Of a stretch of DNA of 64,000 bases, positions 1 through 11,560 are shown piece after piece (position 1 is the stretch's first letter; the number at the start of each line of letters is the position of its first letter). Origin of the DNA: Anisodus tanguticus (Eukaryota; Streptophyta; Magnoliopsida; Solanales; Solanaceae). The stretch spans positions 4,034,646 to 4,098,645 of the forward strand of contig CM067561.1 of the NCBI GenBank assembly GCA_034509755.1, given 5' to 3'. The notes under the pieces were generated by a model that saw only the letters and a program-made list of their open reading frames with translations, had not been told where the DNA came from and searched no databases. The position numbers and the translations under genes are program-made.

Positions 1-2090
1 AGTCAATGTTTCGTGATCGATTCATTGTTTTCGTTTTATACGAGACTTTCGGGACCAAAATGTTAACATTTCGGGGACCAAAATGAAAGTTCGGGGAAGA
101 AGCCCAACAGTTCGACAAACCAATTCGATCCTCTTCTTCCAACTCTCCGGTTTGGAAGGCTGTTTCAACACCCATGCCATGTAAGATTACAATGGCCCTG
201 GATGTGAAGCTACTCACAGGGGAGCACTTTTTACAACCCAAAGGTTCTTTTCCCGGAGGAAGATTAACCATTACACAAGTATGGTTCTATATATAGAATT
301 TATTTCTCCCTTTAGCTTCTTTCCAAAGCAGCGTTTTTGGAGATAGCAATTATTTGTTAATTGTTCATGGTTCATTATTAACCATACAAGCTAGAAGGAC
401 TGGAACAAGTCTTTGTTCCCTTCTTTGCTCTGTCTCGGTTCAACATCTAGAATCCCTGAGTTCTGCAGATCTGAAATATTAAGTTCCGGACAGCCAGCAA
501 CTTTCGAGTCCTGTAGATACGGAACGTCTAGTTCCGGACAGTCAGGCCCTCGCGGGTTCTTGTTAACCTTGAGCAATTACTCCTTTTTCCTTTTCCAAGG
601 AAAGTTATCTCCAAAGAATTCGAAGCATTCTTTGACGCCAAGAGGCGATCAACACTCTTGTTATTTGCGGATCCGGTGGATATGCAATCTACGATCTTAG
701 GTCGAACTTGACTGTTTCGGTAGCCCATCTTTTACCAAGTTACCCCTCATAATTTGGGCGTACGACTTCGTGCTTGGCTAACACCGTTAGACCGAGGTGA
801 GAGATGAACATTCGTTTAATGAACGATGCTTCACATTCTCCCCCTCTATCACTACGAATTTCTCAATCCGTAGGCTTATAGTTGATTTTCAACTTCTGCT
901 TTGTAGGCTTCAACAACTTCATCTTTGCTTTTCAATAAACAAAGGATTCCATACGTTGTACCATCATCAATGAAGATCACAACGTACTTGTCTCCCCCCT
1001 CTATTTTGTATAAACTTCAAATCACCCAATTAGGTGTGACTAAGTTCTAGAGGAGCGGTGCTTCTTTCGCTATTCCCTTGACGGAATTTGGAAAGGTGAT
1101 TTTGCCTCTTCATCTACCTCACATTTATTTTGAGGGTTTATTTCGACGGTAGGCAACAATCTTAACATCGTTAGCTTTTGAATGACTTGCTATTTAACGT
1201 GTCTTAATCTATGATGGCATAGACGCACGGATTACAAATATATCATTCATTTGGCTACAGACATACTGTACCATTCTTAGTTATCACAGACCTGTTGGAC
1301 TAATCTTAAACCAGCTTGACCAACAGCGTCCCTTAAACTAAGTTAGGAATATGTATCACCTCATCTTTGAGTGATCCCAATCCATGAAGTCCTATTGAGG
1401 ACAACCTCTCCAACCCCTTCTACTTTAGAGGTGGTGTTGCTTCACATGAACAACCTCTTACCCGTGGTTAGGGCGTAACCGGATCATATGTGATCCAGAT
1501 ATTCGGCCCACTCCGGTTGCTTTGGCGCAGGCCGAGTGTCCAATTTCTTTCTTGCCTTTCTTTAGGCCTTCGGATCATTAAGACACGGAAACTCGGCCCA
1601 CCTTACTAGGTGTCCATTACTTTTCCTATGAAATGAATTCGGCACCACTCCGGTCGCCGGAGGCTTTATATGACCGAGTGTCCAATATCATCATATCAAA
1701 GGAATTTTGGCCCACTTCGGTCGCCGGAGGCTTTGTATGATGAGTGTCCAATATCATCCTATGAAGGATCTTCGCCAAATAATATGACGGGCTCAACGTC
1801 ATCAATTTTTAGACTTCTTCCGTTATGATTGGTGCCCGAGATAATTCTTGGCGCTTACTTAAGAGTGGTAACAGTTTTCGCACAGTTAGTGGATCTTTCT
1901 CCATCGTATGTGCGACATACTTTACACACTTTTAATTATTGCACTTAAAAGAACGGATCTTTTTAAGTCGTTTACCAAATCCAATCTTTAAACGGGAAAG
2001 AAGAAGAGATTAAACTTCTGATTTTTAAAGCGTAAGGAATATAAATTAATTTTATATTCCTCCTTACTTTAATTTATTTTTAATCAGACA

Positions 2091-2169
2091 TCATTTAATC
2101 TTTATTCTTGACAAGTAAGAAAAATACTTATCATTTAATCTTTATTCTTGACAAGTAAGAAAATACTTA
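2091..2169. repeat. 40-bp tandem duplication inside the LTR
   Basis: Two head-to-tail copies of a unit starting TCATTTAATCTTTATTCTTG, differing by one A. The same pair is at 7350-7428, so the duplication is older than the insertion of this element. Confidence 0.8.
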
Positions 2170-2956
2170 TCCCAATTTCGGATTCTGGCTCACTTCAGTC
2201 ACTTCATCGACCGAGTGTCCAATTCCTTCTCACCATTATTCGGATCTTTTGTCCGGGATAGATACGAGCCTTCGCCGCAAGATAGAAGTACATCTTGATC
2301 TTCTCCTCTTGTCCCAGTTGACATCCTCGGCTCTCGAGAGCGCTTCTTCCCACCGATCTTGGTAGCGGTGACACCATGAACACGTTCATCATCGTCACTC
2401 TCTTCTACCGAGAAAACCATTGCCATATCCGATTTGGTCACACAATTTTTGACCGACATCTTTCGAACACTAATAGTAATACTATACAAATATTGTCTTA
2501 AGTTGTTGGGAGTTTTGCTCTATGGTACTTTATAAAGCGATACGGGAAGTATTTAACTATTACAAGTATTCGAAAGGATAAACAAAGAATACAATATTTT
2601 CGACTAGAAATCTAAAAATTACAATATAACAACAAAAGCGAAATTACGATTTTGTTGAAGACCGAAAAATGGAAACCGGTTTATCTTTGAGTCGAGTGTG
2701 GCACTCTGTCCTTAAGACAATATTGCCCCGTATGTATCCTTTATACGTCCTGGACAATTTGTCTCCCAAGATAAAACAGACAATGGAACCCTTGAGCAAA
2801 GGAAACTCAAGAGCTACCGTGAAGAATATTGAGTAACGAAATGATGCTTGGAAGTTGTAGGAAGAAAACTGTTTTTGTTGTGTATTTTCGTGAGCTTTAT
2901 GAACTGTTATTTTTCTGTTTTTTTTTTTTTGGTGCTCAACAATGGTGTAAGGGTGT

Positions 2957-2966
2957 GTTTATATAG
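2957..2966 (-). promoter_or_regulatory. TATA box in the 3' LTR
   Basis: The minus strand reads CTATATAAAC. The same box is at 8222-8231 in the other LTR. Its orientation agrees with the minus-strand direction of the element. It probably starts the genomic RNA, which would leave a long R/U5 part of more than 3 kb. Confidence 0.5.
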
Positions 2967-3508
2967 GTGAGGGAGGGGCTGAAAAGCGCCTCCATAATAG
3001 CCAAATAATGGCCATTATGGAGGTAGTAAAGTCACCAACATAAATGGTGAAAGACCAACTGTTTTGGCCATTATAGGAGGAGTAATTCAGCCAAAATAAA
3101 TGGCTGAATTGAGAGCTTGGACGTTTCTCGCTTTGACTGTCGAAATTCCAACTTTCGAAAACTTCGGGGACCAAAGCGTACATTTTGAAACTTTAGGGAC
3201 CAAAGCTGCACATCCGAAAGAATTCGGTCCAATTGCGCACATCCGAAACTTCGGGATCAAAGCGTACTTCGGCAAAGTTTTCGGCCCAAAAAGATAATAT
3301 CGAAGGCCCACGACCCACGACCCCGTGACCCGTGACCCGAGAACACGGAACCGAACCCGAACCGGAACCGAACCGGAACCGGACCGGACGGGCGCGGCGG
3401 CGGCGGCGCGCGTGTGGTCTTTACTTGAACCGAAGCACATCTAGGTCCTCCCTCCTTTAAACACATGGGATACCCCTTGGGGTCCCAAACCCCAAACCAA
3501 TTTCGAAT

Positions 3509-3550
3509 CTTATATACACAACAATTCTTTCTTCCTCTACCGATGTGGGA
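3509..3550 (-). promoter_or_regulatory. snRNA-gene-like promoter (USE + TATA) in the 3' LTR
   Basis: The minus strand has TCCCACATCG (3550-3541), the core of the upstream sequence element of plant U-snRNA genes, then exactly 24 bases, then TATATAAG (3516-3509). In plant snRNA genes a gap of about 23-24 bp marks polymerase III promoters and about 33-34 bp marks polymerase II promoters. The base before the core is C where the consensus has a purine. Whether it is used is unknown. Confidence 0.45.
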
Positions 3551-3776
3551 GAATTACACACAATACCACACTTTCCATGCTTCAAACACCTTACTTCGTG
3601 AACCAATATCTCTTTCATTTCTCAATGAAATTTGACGATTCTTGGCCCTACGGTTATCTACGTACTTAGTAGATCATGCATGTGTGAAGAACCGGATTCT
3701 CCAACATACGTTACACTAGTGTTTAAGCCATTAAAGTTGGTCGGTCGCAACTCCCGCCAAAGGCAAATTTCCAACA

Positions 3777-3793
3777 ATCCCCTCTTGAAAGAG
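3777..3793 (-). other. Polypurine tract of the LARD-like element
   Basis: The minus strand reads CTCTTTCAAGAGGGGAT directly before TGTTGG. AAGAGGGG followed by AT and the LTR start is the usual layout of a plant Copia-type plus-strand primer. Confidence 0.65.
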
Positions 3794-4706
3794 ATTTTGG
3801 CGCACTCACATGGTGTCTTTTCATTTCCGGCAATATTTCGGCGGACCGATGTTGCATAAGGAGAGGTAGCCTCGGCTTTGAACTTTCCATAGTTGAATAC
3901 CATCGGACTTACTTTATGCGCGGTGAACGTGATGTCTTGAACCGTCGGTGTTTAGTGTAAGCCAAGACAACGGTACCAACACAACAAATTCCCTTACTCT
4001 CTTCTTCGTAATGTTTTGTCCGTTTTGGCCATGGACAACGTCTTGGATTCTTAAGTGCGTTCAATTTGAGGCGGCCCGTCCTCGCACTTAAATAGGTGGT
4101 CTCCTACAAGGTATCCTGCTATACCCCACTTCACAAGTGTTAGGAACCATTAAAAGTTTCCCAAAGACCTAACCTCAACTGTTGAGGATCATTACGAGTT
4201 TTGAAAACTTAACCTTTACCCATACCGCAGATAGCACTTAACGTCTATCGCGGGAACGGCTTTGGATTTGGTGTTTCTTTTCATAAATCACTATCCGAAG
4301 TGCTCATGCTTCGACCGAAGCGATCAACCGAACCTTTACAACTTAGTTTTCCCATTGAACCAAATTACCGGGATCTCCGGTTCGTAAGGTTGGGTTTCCA
4401 TTGTATTGGTTCGTATATTTTGGGTTTTAAGCCCATTCCCTAGACAGCGAGAACACTTGATCTCGGGTAGTCCCTTAGTTAGTAAATAAGGAAGTGACAC
4501 CCGTGATGATCAACCGCCATACGGTCTTATGTCTCCGACGGATCGTGATGATATGTCCAGACGCCGTCATCCGTGTCCTTCCTAAAGCCGCCGGCTGGCC
4601 AGCCACGATGTAGAAGCGCGAAGGCACGGGTTTCTCCCAATAAGGGACGTCCTCTAATGAGTCGTGAAGTTACTCAACTTCTTTCATGCTTTGTATAAAG
4701 CGATAA

Positions 4707-4718
4707 ACTCCGATACCA
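4707..4718 (-). other. Primer-binding site (tRNA-Met type)
   Basis: The minus strand reads TGGTATCGGAGT, matching 10 of 12 bases of the usual plant initiator tRNA-Met site TGGTATCAGAGC. It lies three bases inside the predicted end of the 5' LTR, which is where it should be. Confidence 0.65.
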
Positions 4719-7349
4719 TCATGAATCGGTCGATGCAAGTTTGCTTAGAGGATTTTCCAAGAACCACCATACACATTTACTTGTGGCTTTGGTGTTCTTC
4801 GGATCCGATGTCCGGTTGCATCTTGGGTTCTCTCGAGAACCGCTGGACATCCAGAATACTATAATCCGTAGATAAGCGAATAATTCGGATATCGTCATAT
4901 CCGACTTAACGCCTTCTATTGATCATGTATTAAGATCATCGGTGAACCTTAGTTCAACCGATTCGTTTGTTGGACGATACCGGGTCGGTTGTAGTGTGTA
5001 CAATACATTGAACTACACGTGACCCGAGCATATCGCTCCTTGTCTATGGGTGCACCATGATTCCAATCAGTTCTATGATTCATATCTATTGGTGGCTTCA
5101 ACGAGACTGTCAACTATCGACCAGTCCGTTAGATGTCTTAGAAATCCAATTCCTAAGATGTCATCTGTGATACTTATATCTTTCATATCGAGACTTTGTT
5201 TCAATATGATTTTCACTCTAAGACCGTTGGTTTTCCAACCTGTTGGCTTTCTAACTTCGAGTCAATGTTTCGTGATCGATTCATTGTTTCTGTTTTATAC
5301 GAGACTTTCGGGACCAAAATGTTAACATTTCGGGGACCAAAATGAAAGTTCGGGAAGAAGCCCAACAGATTCAAACAAACCAATTCGATCCTCTTCTTCC
5401 AACTCTCCGGTTTGGAAGGCTGTTTCAACACCCATGCCATGTAAGATTACAATGGCCCTGGATGTGAAGCTACTCACAGGGGAGCACTTTTTACAACCCA
5501 AAGGTTCTTTTCCCGGAGGAAGATTAACCATTACACAAGTATGGTTCTATATATAGAATCTATTTCTCCCTTTAGCTTCTTTCCAAAGCAGCGTTTTTGG
5601 AGATAGCAATTATTTGTTAATTGTTCATGGTTCATTATTAACCATACAAGCTAGAAGGACTGGAACAAGTCTTTGTTCCCTTCTTTGCTCTGTCTCGGTT
5701 CAACATCTAGAATCCCCGAGTTCGCAGATCCGAAATATTAAGTTCCGGACGCCGCAACTTTCGAGTCCTGTAGATACGGAACGTCTAGTTCCGGACAGTC
5801 AGGCCCTCGCGGGTTCTTGTTAACCTTGAGCAATTACTCCTTTTTCCTTTTCCAAGGAAAGTTATCTCCAAAGAATTCAGCATTCTTTGACGCCAAGAGG
5901 CGATCAACACTCTTGTTATTTGCGGATCCGGTGGATATGCAATCTACGATCTTAGGTCGAACTTGACCCTGTTTCGGTAGCCCATCTTTTACCAAGTTAC
6001 CCCTCATAATTTGGGCGTACGACTTCGTGCTTGGCTAACACCGTTAGACTGAGGTGAGAGATGAACATTCGTTTAATGAACGATGCTTCACATTCTCCCC
6101 CTCTATCACTACGAATTTCTCAATCCGTAGGCTTATAGTTGATTTTCAACTTCTGCTTTGTAGGCTTCAACAACTTCATCTTTGCTTTTCAATAAACAAA
6201 GGATTCCATACGTTGTACCATCATCAATGAAGATCACAACGTACTTGTCTCCCCCCTCTATTTTGTATAAACTTCAAATCACCCAATTAGGTGTGACTAA
6301 GTTCTAGAGGAGCGGTGCTTCTTTCGCTATTCCCTTGACGGAATTTGGAAAGGTGATTTTGCCTCTTCATCTACCTCACATTTATTTTGAGGGTTTATTT
6401 CGACGGTAGGCAACAATCTTAACATCGTTAGCTTTTGAATGACTTGCTATTTAACGTGTCTTAATCTATGATGGCATAGACGCACGGATTACAAATATAT
6501 CATTCATTTGGCTACAGACATACTGTACCATTCTTAGTTATCACAGACCTGTTGGACTAATCTCAAACCAAACTTGACCAACGGCGTCCCTTAAACTAAG
6601 TTAGGAATATGTATCACCTCATCTTTGAGTGATCCCAATCCATGAAGTCCTATTGAGGACAACCTCTCCAACCCTTTCTACTTTAGAGGTGGTGTTGCTT
6701 CACATGAACAACCTCTTACCCGTGGTTAGGGCGTAACCGGATCATATGTGATCCAGATATTCTGGCCCACTCCAGTTGCTTTGGCAGACTGAGTGTCCAA
6801 TTTCTTTACTGCCTTTCTTTAGGCCTTCAGATCATTAAGACCTGGAAACTCTGGCCCACCTTACTAGGTGTCCATTACTTTTCCTATGAAATGAATTCGG
6901 CACCACTCCGTCGCCGGAGGCTTTATATGACCGAGTGTCCAATATCATCATATCAAAGGAATTTTGGCCCACTTCGGTCGCCGGAGGCTTTGTATGACCG
7001 AGTGTCCAATATCATCCTATGAAGGATCTTCGCCAAATAATATGACGGGCTCAACGTCATCAATTTTTAGACTTCTTCCGTTATGATTGGTGCCCGAGAT
7101 AATTCTTGGCGCTTACTTAAGAGTGGTAACGAGTTTTCGCACGATTAGTGGATCTTTCTCCATCGTATGTGCGACATACTTTACACACTTTTAATTATTG
7201 CACTTAAAAGAACGGATCTTTTTAAGTCGTTTACCAAATCCAATCTTTAAACGGGAAAGAAGAAGAGATTAAACTTCTGATTTTTAAAGCGTAAGGAATA
7301 TAAATTAATTTTATATTCCTCCTTACTTTAATTTATTTTTAATCAGACA

Positions 7350-7428
7350 TCATTTAATCTTTATTCTTGACAAGTAAGAAAAATACTTATCATTTAATCT
7401 TTATTCTTGACAAGTAAGAAAATACTTA
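7350..7428. repeat. 40-bp tandem duplication, second LTR
   Basis: Counterpart of the pair at 2091-2169. Confidence 0.8.
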
Positions 7429-8221
7429 TCCCAATTTCGGATTCTGGCTCACTTCAGTCACTTCATCAGACTGAGTGTCCAATTCCTTCTCACCATTATT
7501 CAGATCTTTTGTCTGGGATAGATACGGAGCCTTCGCCGCAAGATAGAAGTACATCTTGATCTTCTCCTCTTGTCCCGAGTTGACATCCTCAGGCTCTCGA
7601 GAGCGCTTCTTCCCACCAGTCTTGGTAGCGGTGACACCATGAACACGTTCATCATCGTCACTCTCTTCTACCAGAAAACCATTGCCATATCCAGATTTGG
7701 TCACACAATTTTTGACCGACATCTTTCGAACACTAATAGTAATACTATACAAATATTGTCTTAAGTTGTTGGGAGTTTTGCTCTATGGTACTTTATAAAG
7801 CGAAGACGGGAAGTATTTAACTATTACAAGTATTCGAAAGGATAAACAAAGAATACAATATTTTCGACTAGAAATCTGAAAATTACAATATAACAACAAA
7901 AGCGAAATTACGATTTTGTTGAAGACCGAAAAATGGAAAGCGGTTTATCTTTGAGTCGAGTGTGGCACTCTGTCCTTAAGACAATATTGCCCCGTATGTA
8001 TCCTTTATACGTCCTGGACAATTTGTCTCCCAAGATAAAACAGCAATGGAACCCTTGAGCAAAGGAAACTCAAGAGCTACCGTGAAGAATATTGAGTAAC
8101 GAAATGATGCTTGGAAGTTGTAGGAAGAAAAGCTGTTTTTGTTGTGTATTTTCGTGAGCTTTATGAACTTGTTATTTTTCTGTTCTTTTTTTTTTGGTGC
8201 TCAACAATGGTGTAAGGGTGT

Positions 8222-8231
8222 GTTTATATAG
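8222..8231 (-). promoter_or_regulatory. TATA box in the 5' LTR
   Basis: Same box and orientation as at 2957-2966. In the 5' LTR this would be the copy that drives the element. Confidence 0.5.
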
Positions 8232-8765
8232 GTGAGGGAGGGGCTGAAAACTGCCTCCATAATAGCCAAATAATGGCCATTATGGAGGTAGTAAAGTCAC
8301 CAACATAAATGGTGAAAGACCAACTGTTTTGGCCATTATAGGAGGAGTAATTCAGCCAAAATAAATGGGTGAATTGAGAGCTTGGACGTTTCTCGCTTTG
8401 ACTGTCGAAATTCCAACTTTCGAAAACTTCGGGGACCAAAGCGTACATTTTGAAACTTTAGGGACCAAACCGTACATCCGAAAGAATTCTCGGTCCAAAG
8501 CGCACATACGAAACTTCGGGATCAAGCGTACTTCGGCAAAGTTTTCGGCCCAAAAAGATAATATCGAAGGCCCCACACCCACGGCCCGTGACCCGTGACC
8601 CGAGAACACGGAACCGAACCCGAACCGAACCGGAACCGGACCGGACGGACGGGCGGGCGGCGGCGCGCGTGTGGTCTTTACTTGAACCGAAGCACATCTA
8701 GGTCCTCCCTCCTTTAAACACATGGGATACCCCTTGGGGTCCCAAACCCCAAACCAATTTCGAAT

Positions 8766-8807
8766 CTTATATACACAACAATTCTTTCTTCCTCTACCGA
8801 TGTGGGA
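8766..8807 (-). promoter_or_regulatory. snRNA-gene-like promoter (USE + TATA) in the 5' LTR
   Basis: An identical pair: TCCCACATCG at 8807-8798, a 24-base gap, and TATATAAG at 8773-8766, all on the minus strand. Both motifs and the spacing are kept in both LTR copies. Confidence 0.45.
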
Positions 8808-9033
8808 GAATTACACACAATACCACACTTTCCATGCTTCAAACACCTTACTTCGTGAACCAATATCTCTTTCATTTCTCAATGAAATTTGACGATTCTT
8901 GGCCCTACGGTTATCTACGTACTTAGTAGATCATGCATGTGTGAAGAACCGGATTCTCCAACATACGTTACACTAGTGTTTAAGCCATTAAAGTTGGTCG
9001 GTCGCAACTCCCGCCAAAGGCAAATTTCCAACA

Positions 9034-10554
9034 GGAATCACCTCCAAAGCAAACAGGACATGCATCTGATGAAATATAACACGTCTACGGGCTCGTCTCC
9101 AACGGACATGCAAGTGTAGTAAAAGATTAGTCACAAAGACTAAGTAAGATCTAGATTCACTCTCCATCTCGTATCTGGAGCAAGTGAAACAGAATAATAC
9201 ACAAAATATATGATGCTACTTAAACAGTATGTGCAATTTTAATATATTACAAGGATATAAAGAGAGTATATGAATCATGTCAAAAAGAAGTAATCAATGA
9301 CAAATACAAGCCAACAATATATATCATGATACAACATTACGCAACATCGGGACTAGGTGACATCTTTGGCCCATCAACCTTACTATCTTGACTATGAAAG
9401 GGACTCTAGCTATATATCATACGTGAAGTTTCCTTGGGGATTCATAGGGTCTCTGTCCCAATGTATTATACTTCTTGCGACGAAGGAAACTCTGGCCCAA
9501 CATCTTATACTCCTGGCAGTGAAGAGGACTCTGTCCCAACGTCTTTCACAAAGAAAACAACAGGTCAAATCACAATAATATCATAATCATGTCACAATCA
9601 ATCATAAGAATCTAAAACATATCGCATCATATCTCAAAGATAGCGCGTCACAACTCCGAAAAATGAAAGAATACAAACAATTCATGATCACCAAGTCCGT
9701 AGAAAGCATGTTTGCTCCACACATGAATCAACAAACATAAAGAAAGTATGCAAGCAATAGCCAAATTCAAAAGAGCGACATTCAAGAGTTAAGTTTTCCC
9801 TTATCTGGTAACACAGTCCTAGCAAACTCAATGATCAAAACTATGCCTTTATGCCTCTAGATAATCTCAATATATGGAAAAGTGAATTTAGAATGGTCAA
9901 TTATCTTAAACAAGTCATTAAGTCAAATCCAGTTAAGGTCAACCATGTGACCAGTCAATAATATATGAATTTGACAAAAAATATATTTATGAAATTTCTT
10001 GAAGTAGGTAAACCAAATCTAAAATCAATTTCGAAATTTGATGTTATTTGCTTATTCATTTTGCTATTAAAGTTCCATAAGATTCGACCAAAATTCATCA
10101 AAATTAAGAGATTTAACGAATGAAATCGCGTATAAATTGAGTATGATCATCACAAAGTGATAGGAAATCATTTACCTAATGAAGCCTCCTAAAATTTCAA
10201 CATTTTAGATGAATATCTCGGTTAAAAATCACCCAAAAGAACTCCAAAAATAAGTTGATATCCGAAGGAATCGGAAAATGATTTCTTTATGTGCAAAATT
10301 GTATGTTAGAACCTTATAATGCAGAGAGGAGTGCTCATAAATAGACCATCCACAACCTGTTACAAAGCTCAATCTCAGCATTTTCATCGCATGTGGACAC
10401 AATACTTTATTCAAATGAAATAATCTACAAGAACATGTGTTGTCCTATAAATCAACTAATGCATTCGGGTGGTATTCGCTAACACTGAACTGGTTGCTCT
10501 CTAATCTATAGACTTGTAGCATGTTTTCAAGAACCATATTTTCTTTGATCTTTT
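9034..10554. other. Intergenic DNA, no gene seen
   Basis: A+T-rich sequence with only short chance frames. The part near 9340-9570 has the look of a retrotransposon LTR fragment because it carries a threefold degenerate repeat (9446-9548), but I cannot assign a family. Confidence 0.5.
9446..9548. repeat. Degenerate 38-39-bp repeat, about 2.7 units
   Basis: Three units share the pattern (G)ACTCTGTCCCAACGTCTTATAC, then about 16 bases ending in GAAG. They start near 9446, 9484 and 9523. Confidence 0.55.
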
Positions 10555-11560
10555 TTCAGAAGAAGGACTAAGACGGTGCCAACCTTGTTGAACTCTATAT
10601 GACTCTCATGGTATTTTTCAACAAAATTATGAAGTATAGCATTGAATAGACCAATCATCAGGAAATCTCTTTGATATGTTAAGTGATTCAATAGTATTTG
10701 TCATCATGACGTCAAACCTATTTCTTGGGAATAAGGCACTGCTCCATTTTGAAACCCAACTTCACGCTCAAGACATTCAACGACAATTCACATTTTATCT
10801 TAGAATTGTTGAAATTGGTCAAAGAATCCAACAAAAATGTATGCTTGTGCTACAACATAATAAAAATCGAAGAAATTCTCCACGCTTGAACCTTACTCGC
10901 AAGTTTTCGACGAGGTGCTGCATGCAAAAGTCACGATGAGTTGTAGTATAAACCTTCTTAATATCTTTTGCGAGGGTCAAATGCCGATTAGATATTATGC
11001 ACAACTCATTATTGTTGGGAACTATGTCACTCAGCTGTTCAAAGTTAATGTTCAAGAAGCATCATACTCCTTGTCAACTATACATAATGCAGTAAAAAAT
11101 ATGACTTTTATGTATCCCGTGCCACAACACATAATAAATAACCGATATATATACCTACCACGTTAGAATATTTCATCAACTTCTATAACATTTATCATAT
11201 ACGCAATCCCTAATGAGAGCTTCCCAAGATACAAAAATATTAGAATTTGTCATTCTCATCAAACCCATGACTAAATCCACTAAAATCATCATTGACCAAT
11301 TTTTCTTTATCTACTTCTAAAATTGGTGGTGGTGATTATGTTGTTGTTACTACTGCTACGACGTTTGAAGGTTGCTAAGACCTTCAACCGCTTCTTCAAC
11401 CACAAATATCTTTATGTCAGGACTCGTACTATCACTTGAAACATCACGAAGACACTTACGCAAATCAACATCACTCTTTATGAATAAAAGAAGTATCTTT
11501 TCTCTCAAAGGTGTAAAAATAAACATGTTAGTAATGGACAACTGCCTCGGTGAACATGTT
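10555..11560 (-). pseudogene. Decayed MuDR/MULE transposase
   Basis: On the minus strand, frames broken by stops and frameshifts carry pieces typical of plant MULE transposases in the right order. Near 11540-11360 there is an N-terminal-like stretch ending DIKIFVVEE. Near 11055-10900 comes ELCIISNRHLTLAKDIKKVY followed by FCMQHLVENL, which resembles the MULE transposase core. Near 10720-10690 is DVMMTNTIESLN, matching the conserved '(D)..TTN.(A/V)ES.N' site. Near 10670-10575 are GLFNAILHNFVEKYHE and FNKVGTVLV. Together these cover the middle and C-terminal part of the catalytic domain. I found no terminal inverted repeats around it. The protein cannot be functional. Confidence 0.72.

Larger units (their letters stand above)
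1..3776 (-). repeat. 3' LTR of the LARD-like element (partial)
   Basis: This copy aligns along its whole length with 5260-9033. The differences are mostly short indels and substitutions clustered at CAG/CTG positions. It starts, on the minus strand, directly after the purine tract. The inner 535 bases or so of the LTR lie outside the window. Several open frames near 3090-3470 run through the GC-rich tract in both strands and have no protein resemblance. Confidence 0.7.
3777..4721 (-). other. Non-coding core of the LARD-like element
   Basis: This is the only part of the element present once. On the minus strand it begins with the primer site and ends with the purine tract. I see no gag zinc knuckle, protease, RT, RNase H or integrase motif in any frame, and stop codons are frequent. 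Its role, if any, would be packaging or dimerisation of the RNA; that is inference from LARD and TRIM elements in general. Confidence 0.55.
1..9033 (-). mobile_element. Giant-LTR, non-coding (LARD-like) retrotransposon, left end cut by window
   Basis: Positions 1-3776 and 5260-9033 are near-identical direct repeats offset by about 5258 bases. Read on the minus strand, the features fall in retrotransposon order: 5' LTR (9033 down to about 4722) starting TGTTGGAAAT, a tRNA-Met-type primer site at 4718-4707, a short core, a purine tract at 3793-3777, then a 3' LTR starting with the same TGTTGGAAAT at 3776. The LTR would be about 4312 bp and the core about 945 bp. Neither the core nor the LTRs encode gag, protease, RT or integrase motifs, so any mobility must have relied on another element, as in LARDs. 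The 3' LTR should end about 535 bases left of the window, so its end and the target duplication (expected GGAAT, from 9034-9038) cannot be seen. A plain tandem duplication is the alternative, but it would not explain the primer site and purine tract at the junctions. Confidence 0.75.
4722..9033 (-). repeat. 5' LTR of the LARD-like element
   Basis: The LTR reads TG...CA on the minus strand. Its outer end (CCAACA on the plus strand, at 9033) is followed by unrelated DNA, while the same end in the other copy (3776) is followed by a purine tract. The inner end at 4722 is inferred from the primer site three bases away. It contains a TATA box at 8222-8231, an snRNA-like promoter at 8766-8807, a GC-rich CCGGAA-type tract near 8610-8670 and a 40-bp tandem duplication at 7350-7428. 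No open frame here resembles a known protein. Confidence 0.7.

Noticed and set aside
3087..3470. Overlapping open frames of 65-117 codons on both strands
   Set aside because: They run through a GC-rich CCGGAA-like tract of the LTR, are low in complexity, change length between the two LTR copies and match no family.
5260..9033. Simple segmental tandem duplication of 5.26 kb
   Set aside because: A primer site and a purine tract sit exactly at the two junctions of the single-copy part, which fits LTRs and not a random duplication; not fully excluded because the left end is outside the window.
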